DNA from: Haemonchus contortus
Lineage: Eukaryota > Nematoda > Chromadorea > Rhabditida > Trichostrongylidae
Length of the DNA stretch: 64,000 bases
Direction: 5' to 3'
Assembly (NCBI GenBank): GCA_000469685.2
Contig: LS997563.1
Location: 35,804,968-35,868,967 of the forward strand
Under the pieces are notes generated by a model that saw only the letters and a list, made by a program, of their open reading frames with translations, did no database searches and was not told the DNA's origin. Position 1 is the stretch's first letter. Each line of letters begins with the position of its first letter. Positions 1 through 10,984 of this stretch are shown one piece after another. Both the position numbers and the translations under genes were made by a program.

Positions 1-69
1 GCCAGCTCATCCTTCGGAAAACAGTTCAACGAGCTCGCAAAGAGACAGGGACTGCGTCAGGTCGTCAAC
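1..69 (+). pseudogene. LINE endonuclease fragment, cut by the window edge
   Basis: Frame 1 reads without a stop through a short peptide containing FNELAKRQGLRQVVN. This resembles the segment of CR1/Rex-type LINE apurinic endonucleases that comes just before a conserved PTR motif. The frame then runs directly into mariner sequence, so the LINE seems to have been interrupted there. The fragment begins at the window edge, so its true length is unknown. The assignment rests on about 20 residues and is tentative. Confidence 0.3.
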
Positions 70-641
70 TATAGCGGATTTTTTCGCGGCTCTTTTTCTC
101 TTGATAGAATTTGAATATTGAGTTCGGGTTTTTTCTAGAAATGATCTACTTGATTTCCTCTACAAGAATGTACTCGAAAAACCATCCGCATATTCGCAAA
201 ATTAGGCTTAACTACTTCGAGAAAGATTGGAAGGTATCACAGTCATTCCGCGATCCCAGTAACTTTTCGGCGATCGAACAATCAGCCAGAGCCAACCAAG
301 AAATGGGATCTGCCCCTAAATCTGCCATATTCACCAGCAGAAACTTTTATGGATTATCTCGTCAACCGTTCATCGAAAAAATGGCTAGAGAATAGAAGTT
401 ACGTCGATTTGGATGACTTGATGGCCGATGTCAAGGCGTGGATCGCCCGTAAGGATCAAAACTTCTTCGCTTCTGGGATTCGACTAACTAATCAATGGGA
501 AGCAGTGCTTGACGTAGATGGTGAATAAGTTTCGGAGTAATTATTTGAATATGTCTTTGCTTAGTAATTCTATTGTTTCTTTAAGTAAAATTTAGCAAAA
601 TTTGCTGGAAAAAATTCCGCAATAATTATGCATCAACCTAA
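67..641 (+). mobile_element. mariner (cecropia/Hsmar1-like) deletion derivative, 5' TIR truncated
   Basis: The right end is a terminal repeat (rc TTAGGTTGATGCATAATTAT, then TGCGGAATT) followed by TA. The left end lacks the first 20 or so bases of the TIR and starts inside its GCGGATTTTTTCGC part. The interior carries both ends of a mariner transposase: YFEKDWKVSQSFRD-type helix-turn-helix sequence near 210-250, and a C-terminal stretch with WIARKDQNFFASGIRL near 440-490. The catalytic core is missing. It is therefore an internally deleted, non-autonomous copy. Related copies lie at 43304-43881 and 49475-50051. Confidence 0.75.
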
Positions 642-740
642 TATATAGAGGCAGGTAAAATGCAGGCGAAATAGAAAATATCGAAATAATCGTGTTTTGA
701 CCGCCAGGAAGTCATTTGTACCTTCACTAGATCCCTAATG

Positions 741-964
741 AACGATCGCCGAAAAGTTACTGAGATCGCGGAATGACTGTGCCACCTTTCAATCTTTCTC
801 GAAGTAGTAAAGCCTCATTTTGCGGATATGCGAATGGTTTTCGAGTATATTCTTGTAGAGGAAATCAAGTAGATTATTTTTAGAAAAAACCCAAACTCAA
901 TATTCAAATTCTAACGAGAGAAAAAAAGCCGCGAAAAATCCTCGAAAACTATGCATCAACCTAA
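741..964 (-). mobile_element. mariner 5' fragment, inverted relative to 67-641
   Basis: This stretch is a close reverse complement of about 75-285, covering the TIR-proximal region and the start of the transposase frame. It ends in an outward TIR (ATGCATCAACCTAA) and TA. It retains the TIR bases that the left copy has lost. With 67-641 it forms an inverted pair about 450 bp apart. Confidence 0.65.
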
Positions 965-1043
965 TACTTTCCGCACAATCTATTACTTATAGTAAAGCAC
1001 TTATTGGTTAGGACAGAGAGCCACCAATGAATAGGAGGTAATA

Positions 1044-2305
1044 TTAGGTTGAGTCATAAGTCCTCGGACAAAATGATAGTGATGAATTCTAGCGATCATA
1101 ACCCTATTAAAGAGGTGACGAATATGAACGTGCGAAGCATCGTTAGATAGAGTATGGAAAGCTCTTCCAAACGCATACTGGAGAAGGCATCTAACTGTTT
1201 CCTTTCCAGCAACTGTGCCTCATGATTACAAGCCGTCGCAACCCCACATCCGCAACACCATCATATTTATTTTTTTATGTGGCCATGAACCCGCGGCAAT
1301 CGATAGAGGTATGAACGACGTCTACGAACAGGAGGTGGACAATTCACAAGTGGCACCAGAAGTTCGCATCGGGCGACTATTCCGTCGAAAATGAAGACCG
1401 TCTGGGACGCTCGATGAAGTTGGATTTGAAGGTGCTGCGGAGCCAGGTGGAAGCCGATCCGTATCAAACTACTCGTGAACTGGCAGCCACCCTTGGGGAG
1501 TCAGTCCACACTTCTTCGTGAATTGAAGTCAATCGACAAGGTGCGAAAGCTCGATCCATAGATGCCTCATGCTTTGAAGCAGTATGACATAGACCGCCGC
1601 AACGACGTGGCACTTTCTCTCCTCACGCTCAAGGGCACCACACGTGGTTCGAGTACCTAGTCACCAGAGGTGGGAAGTAGAAGTAGACTCTAACGTTCAC
1701 CGGGGTGCTCAATGGATTGACAAAGGTGCGCATGCAGAAGACTTCCCCAAACCCAACGTACACGCCAAAGAGGTTATGCTCTGATTCTGGTGGAGCGCTC
1801 TCCGTGTCGAATACTGTGAGCTGCTAGACGAAGGATGCACAGTGACCGCCTACGTCTACATTACGCAACTGAGGAAATTGAAGGCGAATCCCGAAGCTAC
1901 ACGTCCACAGTAGCACAAAGTTCACTTCCAGCACGACAGCGCTCGCCCTCACATTGCAAGAACGACCAAAACTGAGCTGACGAATTTCGGTAGGACAAGC
2001 TTACCCCACCAACCATGTTCCTCAGACTTGGATCCCTCGGATTACCACCTTTTTCCTCATCTTCAACGTCATCTGGATGGTCAGGACTTTCAAACCCGCG
2101 ACGACATCAAAATGGCACTGGTGCAGTTCTCCAAGGGTCAGCTTCCAGCGTTCTAAAGCAAGGACCTCTACGATCTGCCCAAGCATTGGCAAAAGACCGT
2201 CGATGCCAATGGGGCATGTTTCAACTGATTCGCTATTGTCGTTTGAAAATTGTAAGATAAATATTATCATTGCCAATTTGTCCGAGGACTTATGACTCAA
2301 CCTAA
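1044..2305 (+). mobile_element. full-length mariner element with degraded transposase
   Basis: The element is 1262 bp, flanked by TA duplications (1042-1043 and 2306-2307). Its near-perfect inverted ends begin TTAGGTTGAGTCATAAGTCC. Plus-strand frames give mariner transposase pieces in order: a helix-turn-helix/linker region (TIHKWHQKFASGDYSVENED near 1335-1395), a middle piece (RRNDVALSLL, about 1600), the second catalytic aspartate region (FQHDSARPH, about 1928-1955) and the third (SDLDPSDYHLF, about 2025-2060). Many stops and frame changes separate them, so the transposase is dead although the length and ends are intact. The TIR differs from that of the 43/49-kb family, so this is a second mariner lineage. 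Confidence 0.85.
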
Positions 2306-2610
2306 TACATCCACGAATGAAAGGGTTCTTCAGCATTGCCACCTTTCCACAGTAAAACCATACCAGTGCATGTAGAATCGAAGTAGCTATCATCACAAGC
2401 ATAAAATTTCGAGGTCACTCACGATGCAAGAGCCATCTGCTCGCGCAATGTTAATCAGAATCACTTTTGTAGGTATCCAACTGAGACATGAGCGCTTCTA
2501 CTTCATACAGTATAATTATCATCAAAAGTATAATTTGCTACCTATATTCCCATTCCACCAGGCTAATCTGGTGGATTGGGGTAACTGGAGAGAATGAAGG
2601 CATTTGCTTA

Positions 2611-3114
2611 GAGGCACAGTTCACGATAAAAATGTTTTTTGAGATCCACCTACAGGATGAATTTGAGGCCCCCGCGTATACCATATCTGGCACTGCAAGG
2701 TGGCCTAGTTAGGGAGTTATGAAGGCTCAAAGATTGGCCCGTGTGTATCCTTAGACGAGTTCCACGGCATCGTAGAGGCTGCACCGATCACAAGGGAACC
2801 CATATAGGAAGTTCAAACAACTTGTCATGACCCATAGCGACAGTGAAAGACAGTTCTGTACAGTTCTGGCTTAATGTAGTCAGCTCTTTGTGCAATTGCA
2901 ATAACTGAAACCTCGTCCGAATACCCCTTCCATGTTATTTCCGTCATGGCAATCTCGTCCAACCTCTATTTTCTCTACTTTTGAGGAGCCATATTTTTCT
3001 CGAAATTGGCGAATTCTCTCGCTTTCTTCACTACCAATGAACTATTCCCAATCTATACTTCCGCTATTCGAATAAAAACGGGTACCTCAAAATTATCGTG
3101 AACTGTACCTTTAA
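2611..3114 (+). mobile_element. ~500-bp TIR MITE, family M500, copy 1
   Basis: The left end reads GGCACAGTTCACGATAAAAA and the right end is its inverse, ATCGTGAACTGTACCTTTAA. The interior has no transposase frame. It is shared with copies at 24515-24960, 32759-33260 and 38314-38800, for example a conserved stretch describing GTGTGTATCCT and CACAAGGGAAC. This copy has both ends. Parent superfamily unknown; TTAA or TA may be the target. Confidence 0.65.
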
Positions 3115-4379
3115 ACGCCATTTAACTCTATGGTTCGTATTACCTACTTTGTTTCTACAGAGAAGACCATACGTCTTTTGAGATTCAGGTCAAGGTTTTC
3201 ATCGGGAACTATGAACACAAAAAAGTGGCTGAAAATCGTTACACTGATGCTTATGCATTTCGGAATGAGCGAGAGCGAAGACGTCGACCAGTACATAACT
3301 TGAGGGGCAGTAACAGAAGCCGCCTCATATGTGGGACTTGAGGGCCATGGGCAGTGCAAATGGGAAGTGAAAATGACGTTTTCACTGAAAGGGTTTCCGG
3401 GTTGTAGTCGTTCTTTTCAGAGTTTTATCGGGAATCAACATCTGTCTTTGCCATGCTACATTTCTACAAGTTACCAAAAGGCATTTATTCCAAAGGCCTG
3501 GGGTTCAAAATTGAAAGCGTTGATGCTAATTAGTGCCGCAATGGCGAATAAAACGCAGCAAAACACAAAAATGGGGTCCTTGTTATACGACTTCACTTCA
3601 ACTTTTGGTTGCACGAGTTATCGAGGGAGTTGCTCCCTTACCCGTACCCACCTAGCCTTCGATGATGTCCAAGTGAGGATGATGAGGCTTGTTTCTGGGC
3701 ATTCGAAGTGATGGAAGCTTAATTAGGAAAAAACAAATCAATGCAAAGGGATTGTTATCAACTTCATCAAACATCACAATCACTTACTATAAAGGGAGCC
3801 TAGCCTACTTCTAACAAACATCACACAACGCCAACATATTTTTATTGCTCTGACTGACAACACTGCGTTAAGAAATACTATTGAGAAGCCCATATCTCAC
3901 CACTCCACAAAAAAGCCCACATTGACGTTTGAGGAGCTCAAGTCAACTCAGTCTTTGAAAAACATCATTCGTAATTAAAAATAAATAGACATGGCACTCA
4001 CGGCAGTCAAACAGTCTCTGCTTCATTGATGATATCTTGGAACTCAAATTAAGAACGGTTTGCTATCGATGTCGTAGCAAAAGTTCTTGTTCAAAATCAG
4101 TTCCTCTTAAGGCGACGTGAATCTGGCTGAGGAAATCAACAGATTTAAGGCACCAGCATTAAATCTAAAAGGAGGATCAAAATGGTAAGATCAACAGTGT
4201 CGCAAAGGTAGCTAAGAGAAACTGACGTTCAGCATCCTACTCCACGTAAACTTTCTTTTTATGCCTTAACTAGGAACCATTCGGTTAGCCCCGGGCTCTC
4301 CTCCTTTCCAGCGATAAGGATGAGAACGCCGATGACATGCTGTATATAGTCGGCCTGTCGCCCATATCGGAAGGCAAGC
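3115..4379. other. no convincing gene
   Basis: Several open frames of 70-126 codons occur but overlap one another and show no family signature. One point to note: after a plausible acceptor (TTTCTACAG near 3155-3163) a short frame at 3211-3303 begins with a hydrophobic leader-like peptide (MNTKKWLKIVTLMLMHFG). It ends after 30 codons, so I do not call a gene. The rest is AT-rich sequence with no recognised repeat. Confidence 0.3.
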
Positions 4380-4429
4380 CGTCTTACAAGCCGTTCTACC
4401 GTTTCCCGCGTGAAAGATCACGTGCCCTG

Positions 4430-4560
4430 AATCGCGCGGGAAACCACGCTATATAAGCCGAGGGCAGGAACGTTAGACACTCGATTGTACCTCTATTGTA
4501 CTATCGATCGTAATCTCTGCTGCCTGCACATATCCTCAGTTGTTCGAAGTGTATGTTGCT
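4430..4560 (+). promoter_or_regulatory. TATA-containing GC-rich segment, possible solo LTR promoter
   Basis: A TATATAAG box at 4450-4457 is followed by a GC-rich start-like region and lies within an unusually GC-rich, CACGTG-containing stretch. This composition is common in LTR promoters of nematode BEL/Pao elements. No paired LTR, primer-binding site or target duplication could be shown, so the LTR idea is an inference only. Confidence 0.2.
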
Positions 4561-4849
4561 ACATTACTAACCATTAGATAAAGCTTGCTATCTAATTGTT
4601 GGTGCTTGAGGGAATCTCGAGTCTACTGGTCGCGTATTAGTTACCCGCGTAGCAGGCTTAAACACTCGCGTACTAAGGAACGAGACGCCCTCAAATTGAT
4701 GTATCGACCTGGTGTATTCCTTTTTCAAACTTGGACGCTCCGGTACAATGAAAGAGTTATTATCCATTTTCGCATACCGCAAACATTCGCGCACCCACGC
4801 ACATTTCGTGAACGCCTCGCCCGTCATAAGCGGAGTCCTTCTTCTTCTC

Positions 4850-5304
4850 ATTTTCGTCTAGTTAACTTGACTGCGCAAATTCACTCAGACTCCGCTCCTT
4901 TCTCACACACACTCCTATCGCTACCCCTACCGAATTCAAGCCCCAAGTCCAAAATAGCACTTTTCGCGCATGCACACCCTCTGTGAATGAAATTCAGTTC
5001 TGCCGCATTTCACCAGCGTTCCCATGCTGCCCCATGTACCCTTACCAAATTTAAAAGCCCCAGATCCTAGGGAGCATAGGTTATGAATCTCTTCCCAAAC
5101 ACATACTTTCGCCCTCTCTCCGACCTCTGCGGGCGCAGTCCAGTTCCACAACCTACTATTGGAGTTCCCATCTTGCCGTCTTTACTCCTATCAAATGTGG
5201 ACGGTCTGGGCCCGCGGGAACAGGAGTTATGGTTCCCGGTCAAACACACACACACACACACTAACAGATTAACAGAGACACTTTGCGCGCTATACATAGT
5301 AGGA
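4850..5304 (-). mobile_element. degenerate non-autonomous Helitron-like repeat
   Basis: Read on the minus strand, the 5' end is TCCTACTATG starting at 5304, preceded by A (t5305 on the plus strand). This is the terminus shared with elements at 8683-9531, 44764-45787 and 55071. A CA-rich microsatellite near 5244-5263 and diverged copies of the ~127-bp internal unit follow. The 3' hairpin and CTRR end are not recognisable, so the left boundary is approximate. Confidence 0.5.
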
Positions 5305-6090
5305 TTGTTATATTGCTCTGTGCATCAGAGAAATGGCTGTTGTCCATTCATAATAAGCGCCTGATCAGGACATCCGATGAAAGAACCATGTCAGAAGCTC
5401 TCTGATACACGCAAAAGCAGAAAACATCCAGTTTCCTGGTCGTTGATTAGGTCGCCTATTTCAAGTAATCGAAGATCAGCTGGTAGTGCACATCACGTTG
5501 TCGTTTTTTGAGGAGCATTAGGTCAGAGCGCTCGCCGACGGATCTCTCAGGGTCTCGAACGCCAGAACATTCAGCGAACCACTGCAGCCCTCCGTCACGA
5601 AAACTGAGCAAACCTTTCAAATCCTCCAATGGAAGGAGATTCAGTTTGTTTCATTTACACGAGCAAAGTACGATTGGTGGCGTGATTTTTGGCTACTCGA
5701 AAAATTCAATGTTTGAAAAACATTAAGTGACATCCTACCTAGCAACGACCATCTCAAGATGACGACTTCGCCCGTCCAGTTATTCATAATGGTGACCCGA
5801 TAAAAATAAGTGGCTGTGTTACAGGCAACTTTCTTATAGATGTTCGTGTTGATCGTTTGTCGGCCTTTCTACTGCGTGTAGCGTGTACAACGAAGTTCAG
5901 CGAGTAGACGTTTGACAGACAGTTTTTCGTTGCTTCAGGCCGTTACCTGAGAATTTGTGAAAACCCCTACTGCAAAGTTCTCAGCTGACCTCAAATTTAG
6001 CAACATTCGGACTATTCGGGCCCTGTTTGAGGAAAGACTACTACGATTACTTTGAAGAGTCTGCTCTAGCCAGTTGCATTTTTTTGGCAC
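5305..6090. other. no gene recognised
   Basis: Short overlapping frames only. No repeat family from elsewhere in the window was matched here. Confidence 0.3.
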
Positions 6091-6094
6091 TAGT

Positions 6095-6495
6095 CCTCTT
6101 TATGGGGTTCTCCGTTTCCCCCATCATGATATCCTTTGGCAGCAGAATTTTTTTTTCTATTACGCCAGCTCCTCACATACATATACCAACGTTTCGAAGA
6201 CTGCTCAGTACTCTGGGAAGTCTTCTGCGTCGCCGTAAAATTTGGGTAGCGACGCTTGAGGTGGTTTAACTGAGCGGCAACCTCTCGACGGGTGAATGCA
6301 CTTGACAGGCTGCAACTCTCCTGCGCTACGTACTGAAGGAGACTTACTATAGCAGCTTGAACCTTGCTGAGAACCATCGTTATCGTCTGGGCTTATTGGG
6401 CTGATTTGCGAGGTATAAGCTTCGTAGCAGTTACTAAGTTCTTCAATGTGTTGGCGCTTGAGATAATGAAGCTCTCTATGGAAGTGAAGTGTCAA
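6095..6495 (-). pseudogene. BEL/Pao-type retrotransposon Gag fragment
   Basis: The minus strand encodes LPKFYGDAEDFPEY, then a TGA where the family has Trp, then AVFETLV. This is the signature of the conserved Gag-like N-terminal region of BEL/Pao polyproteins (L-P-K/R-F-x-G-x-x-x-x-W-x-x-F). The reading continues to about 6100 with further stops. No reverse transcriptase, protease or LTRs were found in place, so this is a short dead relic. I list it as a retrotransposon remnant and not as a host gene. Confidence 0.55.
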
Positions 6496-8511
6496 TATTT
6501 TGTGTTATTCGGACTTACTTTCTATTATACTGTTAAATGGAAACTTAATGGCAAAACCTTTCTTTGTTTGAAGGCTGAGGCCTATAGGTATCATTCTTCA
6601 AATAAAAAAATTCGGGAACTGAAATAGATGGGTGAGCGGTAGTGGGTAGAAACGTTGCAGACAGCTGCAACACCGATGCACTCAATGTTATGTTCAAATG
6701 TCCGCGCGGTGGAATTGAAACTGCAGAACCTCCTACGATTCAAATACGATCACTTCGAAATCATAAGGCGATGCGCCGTGCACGACATGTGCGTTCCGAC
6801 CTAACTGTGCCAGTAGAAGACTCGAGCGTTTCCAGATTTCACAGAACAACTGTTGCTAATTTTAAATTTAGTATCCCGTAGTTTCCATTGATAACGAATT
6901 TCATTCCCTTACGTGTCCTGTTCCTTTTGGCGTTCCTATATTTCGGAAAAATATTTCATAATGGGGGTCCTATGTTGGATATTTATCGTACCAAAAAGAA
7001 ACTGAACGTAACGTAATGAGATGCACAGCAGAACAGACGCCTTCGAATGCCTTGAACCTTAACAAAGTCCAGAAGGCAATCCAAAGACTAACATCGATCG
7101 ACTTTACCGCTTTCCTCCAGATGACCACCGCAAAGTATGAATTCGGCCGGTCGCGGTCACATTGTGGGGATTATCCGGTCCTTCCCAACGTGCGCTGTGA
7201 AACGGTAGCAACAGTTCAGGGTTAGATTTACTAGACAAAAATGAGATAAAACACACATAGTTAAAATAACACAGTGACGAAAATAAATTAGCTAAAAAAA
7301 TAAACAATGGTCGCCCCCGAAGGGAGGGTGGTAGGTTGGTCCTGCGGGGAAACTGCTCAACCTAAAAAAATCCCTTTTATATTCCTGCCGGTTCCCGCCA
7401 AATCAGTCGCTACTCAGGGGCGATTAGGGCCACAATGCCGTTTACTGGTCTCTCCCCTCTGACCAACAGCAACGTATTGTCTATGATCTGCGAAACAACC
7501 GCATTAGTAGCGTTCACTTCCCCACTTCACGTGTACGGAATCAACGAGCGAGCTCGGAATCGGGCAGGGTGTAAGCCGGAAACTGTTAGTAGTTTCCGAC
7601 TCACGGGGGAAGGAAGCACTGAATTCTACGGTTTCCCTGGAGGGCAGGAAAAGGGGCGAAGAAAGCAAGAGTTTATCAAATCAAGAAGAAGAAAGCGGGC
7701 ACAAAGGAAAAAATAGCGAGAGGGAGACTAACTTCTTAACTAACTGATTAGTTAACTAACTGATAATTACAAATGGAGGGGGGGGGGGGCTATTTATAGG
7801 AGGGAACTCCCGCCCAAGGTGAGAACTCCCGCCAAAAGAGGGTGTAGGTCACGGAGGCGACTTACCGTAACAACCGTAACACATTTGTACTCAGCTACTT
7901 AATTTCAAGCAATTCAAGCACTAACACAGCAATCAGGAACTATTACAATATTTTTTGTAACTAAACCATCCAGAACTAGATATCTACAACATATGCATCA
8001 AAGAAGATCCTCGTAGAAAGTGTACAAGATATGAAGCTGAACAGCTGAATGTCAGCCTTCAAAGTCGGGTTTTTATGAAAACGGTATTCCAAAAGTAAAT
8101 GATGCATAGGCTGACTGAATTGACATCACGCCGACATAAAACTTAATGATATTGTAAGAATACCCATCAACACCTATTTTCGCTTTTCAAACACTTCTAT
8201 CACAGGCTTAGGTGAATCAAAGTTTGTCTGGGAAAGCAGCAAAATTTATTATGAAGAAACGAATGAGTGTATATGACAGAAACGTATAATCTTCAACGAC
8301 TTCCATTCCAAATTGTGTAACTTTCTTGAGTTAATATGTAGCATAAAGAGATCGAAGCCCTAATTTGAATTATTACATTTAGAACAACCTAATATCACAA
8401 TTCAACTGGCACAATAGAAAAGATTCCGAAAAAACCGTAACAAGGGATGATGTGGAATCATAACCACTGCATATGCATCACAAAAGTGCAGCGGCGCCGC
8501 TATGTACTCAC
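6496..8511. other. unassigned; simple-sequence and GC-rich patches
   Basis: The region contains a 12-base G run (7778-7789), a TTAACTAACTGA tandem motif around 7734-7770, and GC-rich sequence with TATA-like boxes on both strands (about 7375 minus, 7790 plus). Further exons of the NELF-E-like gene, including its expected RRM domain, should lie here or beyond, on the minus strand. I searched by eye and did not find a clear RNP1/RNP2 pair. Confidence 0.3.
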
Positions 8512-10968
8512 TGTATCGGCTGATGAAGTTGTTGAAGTGTTGGGACTTGGAGGGGCTTCCGAAGAAGACTAAAATGGAACATTTACAATATATTGTCACA
8601 CTGAATCTAGTACCGAATGGAGGAATATTGAAGTACTCAAAGATTACAGCAAAGGTAGTCGATATTTCCATTATTATTGCTACCAGGCGGCTACGCACGC
8701 TCTCGCGCGCTAGGGGCTCTAGCAATGAGAGACGGGGCCGCATGAGCTGATTTTCATTATAGACCTTCATCGGATTTATGAGTTTCCTGTGCTTGTGTTT
8801 CCAAACCTCGCCTCCTGTGGGCGGAGTCTGGTCCTGCCACCCACCATAAGTGTTCCCATCCTGTCGCCTGTACCCCTACCAAGTTTGAACTTTCGAGGTC
8901 CATGGGGACAGGAAATGTGAATTTTCGCCCAAACCCCGCCCCTTGTGGGCGGAGTCTGGTTCTGCCACCCACCATACGTTTTCCCATCATGGCGCCTGTA
9001 CCTCTACCAAGTTTGAACTTTCGAGATCCATGGGGACAGGAAATGTGAATTTTTGCACAAACCCCGCCCATTGTGGGCGGAGTCTGGTTCTGCCACCCAC
9101 CATAAGTTTTCCCATCATGGCGCCTGTACCCCCACCAAGTTTGAACTTTCGAGGTCCTTGGGGACAGGAAATGTGAATTTTTGCACAGACCCCGCCCACT
9201 GTGGGCGGAGTCTGATCCTTCTACCCGCCATTAGTGTTCCCACCCTGTTCCCATATTTCCTACCAAGTTCGAATGCTCTAGGATCACGGGGACATGAGTT
9301 CTGAATTTTCGCTCGAACATTTGTTTCTCACAAACCCCGCCCACGTTGGGCGGAGTCCGAACCTGCCACCCACTAAAAGTGTTCCCGTCCTGCCGCCTGT
9401 ACTCTTACCGAATTTGAACACATTCGGTCCATGGGGACAGGAGTTATGAATTTCCGGTCAGACACACACACATACACACACACACACACAAACACACCAA
9501 CAGACACACTTAGCCGATTATATAAGTAGGATATTATCATCATTAAATTAGCAGCCCATTACTGTTTCGACAATAAATTCCTGTAACGTAAGTCTTGCGC
9601 CGAAGAACCATTTGCTTACTTCCTTCGTTATGAATCTTACTTCCATAGGATGTCCCCTTGGTGATCAGCTTTTACTCAACTACGATTGGTAAAAGAACAT
9701 GAGTCTCGATGGTGCATGTTATTAGCTAAACTCACAAATAAGGGATGGTTGGCAAGACTTGCTCAATTCTGATTTTCCATGCTCAGCGTAGTGTCTAATG
9801 TTCTTATAGTTATGTTATGTGTTTCTGCTTCTAACGATGTCTTATACAACGCTTTGCATTATTAAATAAATAAATAAAGTTTAAAGAATGATTCGCTTGA
9901 AAAACGTCTCAGGGTGCGCTACATCGATTAATGACTCGCACACAGAAGTATTGGGTTGTCCCAAAAGTTCATGCCGATTTTGAACACCCTTGGTTTATCA
10001 AGTTGTTTTGAAAAAGATCGTCGGCATAACCTTATAGAGCCCTTTATTTTCTGAAAGTATAAGTCTTAACCTGTATCCTTTTCAGGTTATGTTGATTTTT
10101 TTTAAAGTTCCTTTGCATAGGGCTTGAGTGAAAATGTAAGAAAATCGCGTGCATTTTCGCAATCTAACGCTATTCTTCTATCGCAAAGGACACCTCAAAC
10201 CGCTAGAAAGATCTGTGGCGCTTACCGAAAGGATGCTCTAAATGAACGTACAGTTCGTAGGTGGTTTGCGAGATTTAAGCGAGGTGACGCGCAGGGAGGA
10301 TATCATCACTTGAAGAGTATTAAATCAAATGTTAATCAAAATGGATCGGCACAATATAAATATAATATATTATACAGAATGGAGAATATATTGTTCAATA
10401 AATGTATTTGTTCTTTTAGAAATTTTCACACAATGTCGATCCAGAAATCGGCATGAACTTTTTGGACAACCCAATAGTACTAAAGTACTCGTGATTTCTC
10501 GAACTTCATACGAACTCACGTCAATTTCACCTTCCTCACAAGCGCTGTTGGTACGAGCTTTCCTATCGACTTTAGCACGTTTGAAAGTATGCTTCTCACT
10601 GACTTTCTTTACTGTTATCGCACCAGCAATGACTTTCTTTTTAAGCTCTTCTGTCGCGACAGCTGCATCTTCCACAGCTACAAAAGAAAGTAAAGGTCGT
10701 TTGAAACCGATGGATCCACTATGTGGCAAAACATCGCAAAGACAACTAAAATGGCTTACATTTTTTGACTCTGTTCTTTTCGATACTGGACACTTCTCCT
10801 GCGGCCGCATTTTTGCGCTCAGCCAATAGACGTCGCTGAAATTGAACAGTCGTTTTTTTATCTTCGCAAAACGGCAAGAGCACGAACCATCAACTTTAAT
10901 TTTTCGTGGATTTCCTTCAATGCGTGTTCTTCATCCGATAACGACGTTGGAAACGAGATAGGGTTCAT
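8512..10968 (-). CDS. NELF-E-like gene, 5' exons only (partial)
   Basis: Hand-built minus-strand exons are 10873-10968, 10760-10835, 10520-10677 and, less surely, 8512-8568. Phases agree across the junctions. Donors are GTAAGC, GTGAGT and GTGAGT, plus a weak GTTTTG in the first 37-nt intron. Acceptors end TTTCAG, TTGTAG and TTTTAG. A possible trans-splice acceptor lies just before the 5' UTR near 11000. The first ~110 residues follow the N-terminus of NELF-E, the RNA-binding subunit of the negative elongation factor that holds promoter-proximal RNA polymerase II. SLSDEEHALKEIHEKLK matches the leading acidic/KLK segment, and VEDAAVATEELKKKVIAGAI followed by HTFKRAK matches the conserved ATE..K..V..GAI...FKR block. 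The family's RD-type repeats and RRM were not found, so the gene is partial or a relic. Introns argue against a processed copy. A Helitron and a mariner derivative sit in intron 3. Confidence 0.5.
8683..9531 (-). mobile_element. non-autonomous Helitron (HINE family), intact ends
   Basis: On the minus strand the element starts TCCTACTTATATAATCGGC at 9531 and ends GCGTGCGTAGCCGCCTGG at 8683. It is flanked by A on the 5' side and T on the 3' side, which is the Helitron A|TC...CTRR|T rule. A GC-rich inverted motif lies about 10 nt before the terminal CTGG. There is no transposase. The interior is a (CA)n tract near the 5' end and about four and a half tandem ~127-bp units. It lies in intron 3 of the NELF-E-like gene. 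Confidence 0.7.
8805..9365. repeat. ~127-bp minisatellite inside the Helitron
   Basis: The marker TGTGGGCGGAGTCTGG recurs at about 127-base spacing (near 8815, 8943, 9071 and 9197, with a weaker one near 9345). Related units occur in the elements at 4.9-5.3, 45.4-45.7, 55.1-55.8 and 58.8-59.1 kb. The units are therefore part of the mobile family and not a local satellite. Confidence 0.75.
9951..10474 (+). mobile_element. mariner deletion derivative (third TIR type)
   Basis: A 524-bp element flanked by TA (9949-9950, 10475-10476). Its inverted ends read TTGGGTTGTCCCAAAAGTTC and the matching inverse. The interior keeps a transposase N-terminus from about 10124: RKICGAYRKDALNERTVRRW followed by FARFKRGDA, the mariner helix-turn-helix. 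It then jumps to 3' sequence, so the catalytic domain is gone. It interrupts intron 3 of the NELF-E-like gene on the opposite strand. Confidence 0.8.
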
Positions 10969-10984
10969 CTTTGTCGGCTTAATA

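Noticed and set aside
3331..3711. 126-codon plus-strand frame
   Set aside because: No family motif, no splice support, odd composition, and it is not shared with other copies of nearby repeats.
8878..9270. SL1-like sequence (CCAAGTTTGA) in the repeats
   Set aside because: Only about ten bases match the spliced leader, it recurs in every minisatellite unit, and no SL RNA donor and Sm site follow.
8805..9365. CRISPR-like array of repeats
   Set aside because: The units are ~127-bp contiguous minisatellite repeats without unique spacers, in a eukaryotic genome.
10329..10829. 166-codon plus-strand frame
   Set aside because: It runs across a mariner terminus into the antisense of the NELF-E-like exons, so it is a shadow.
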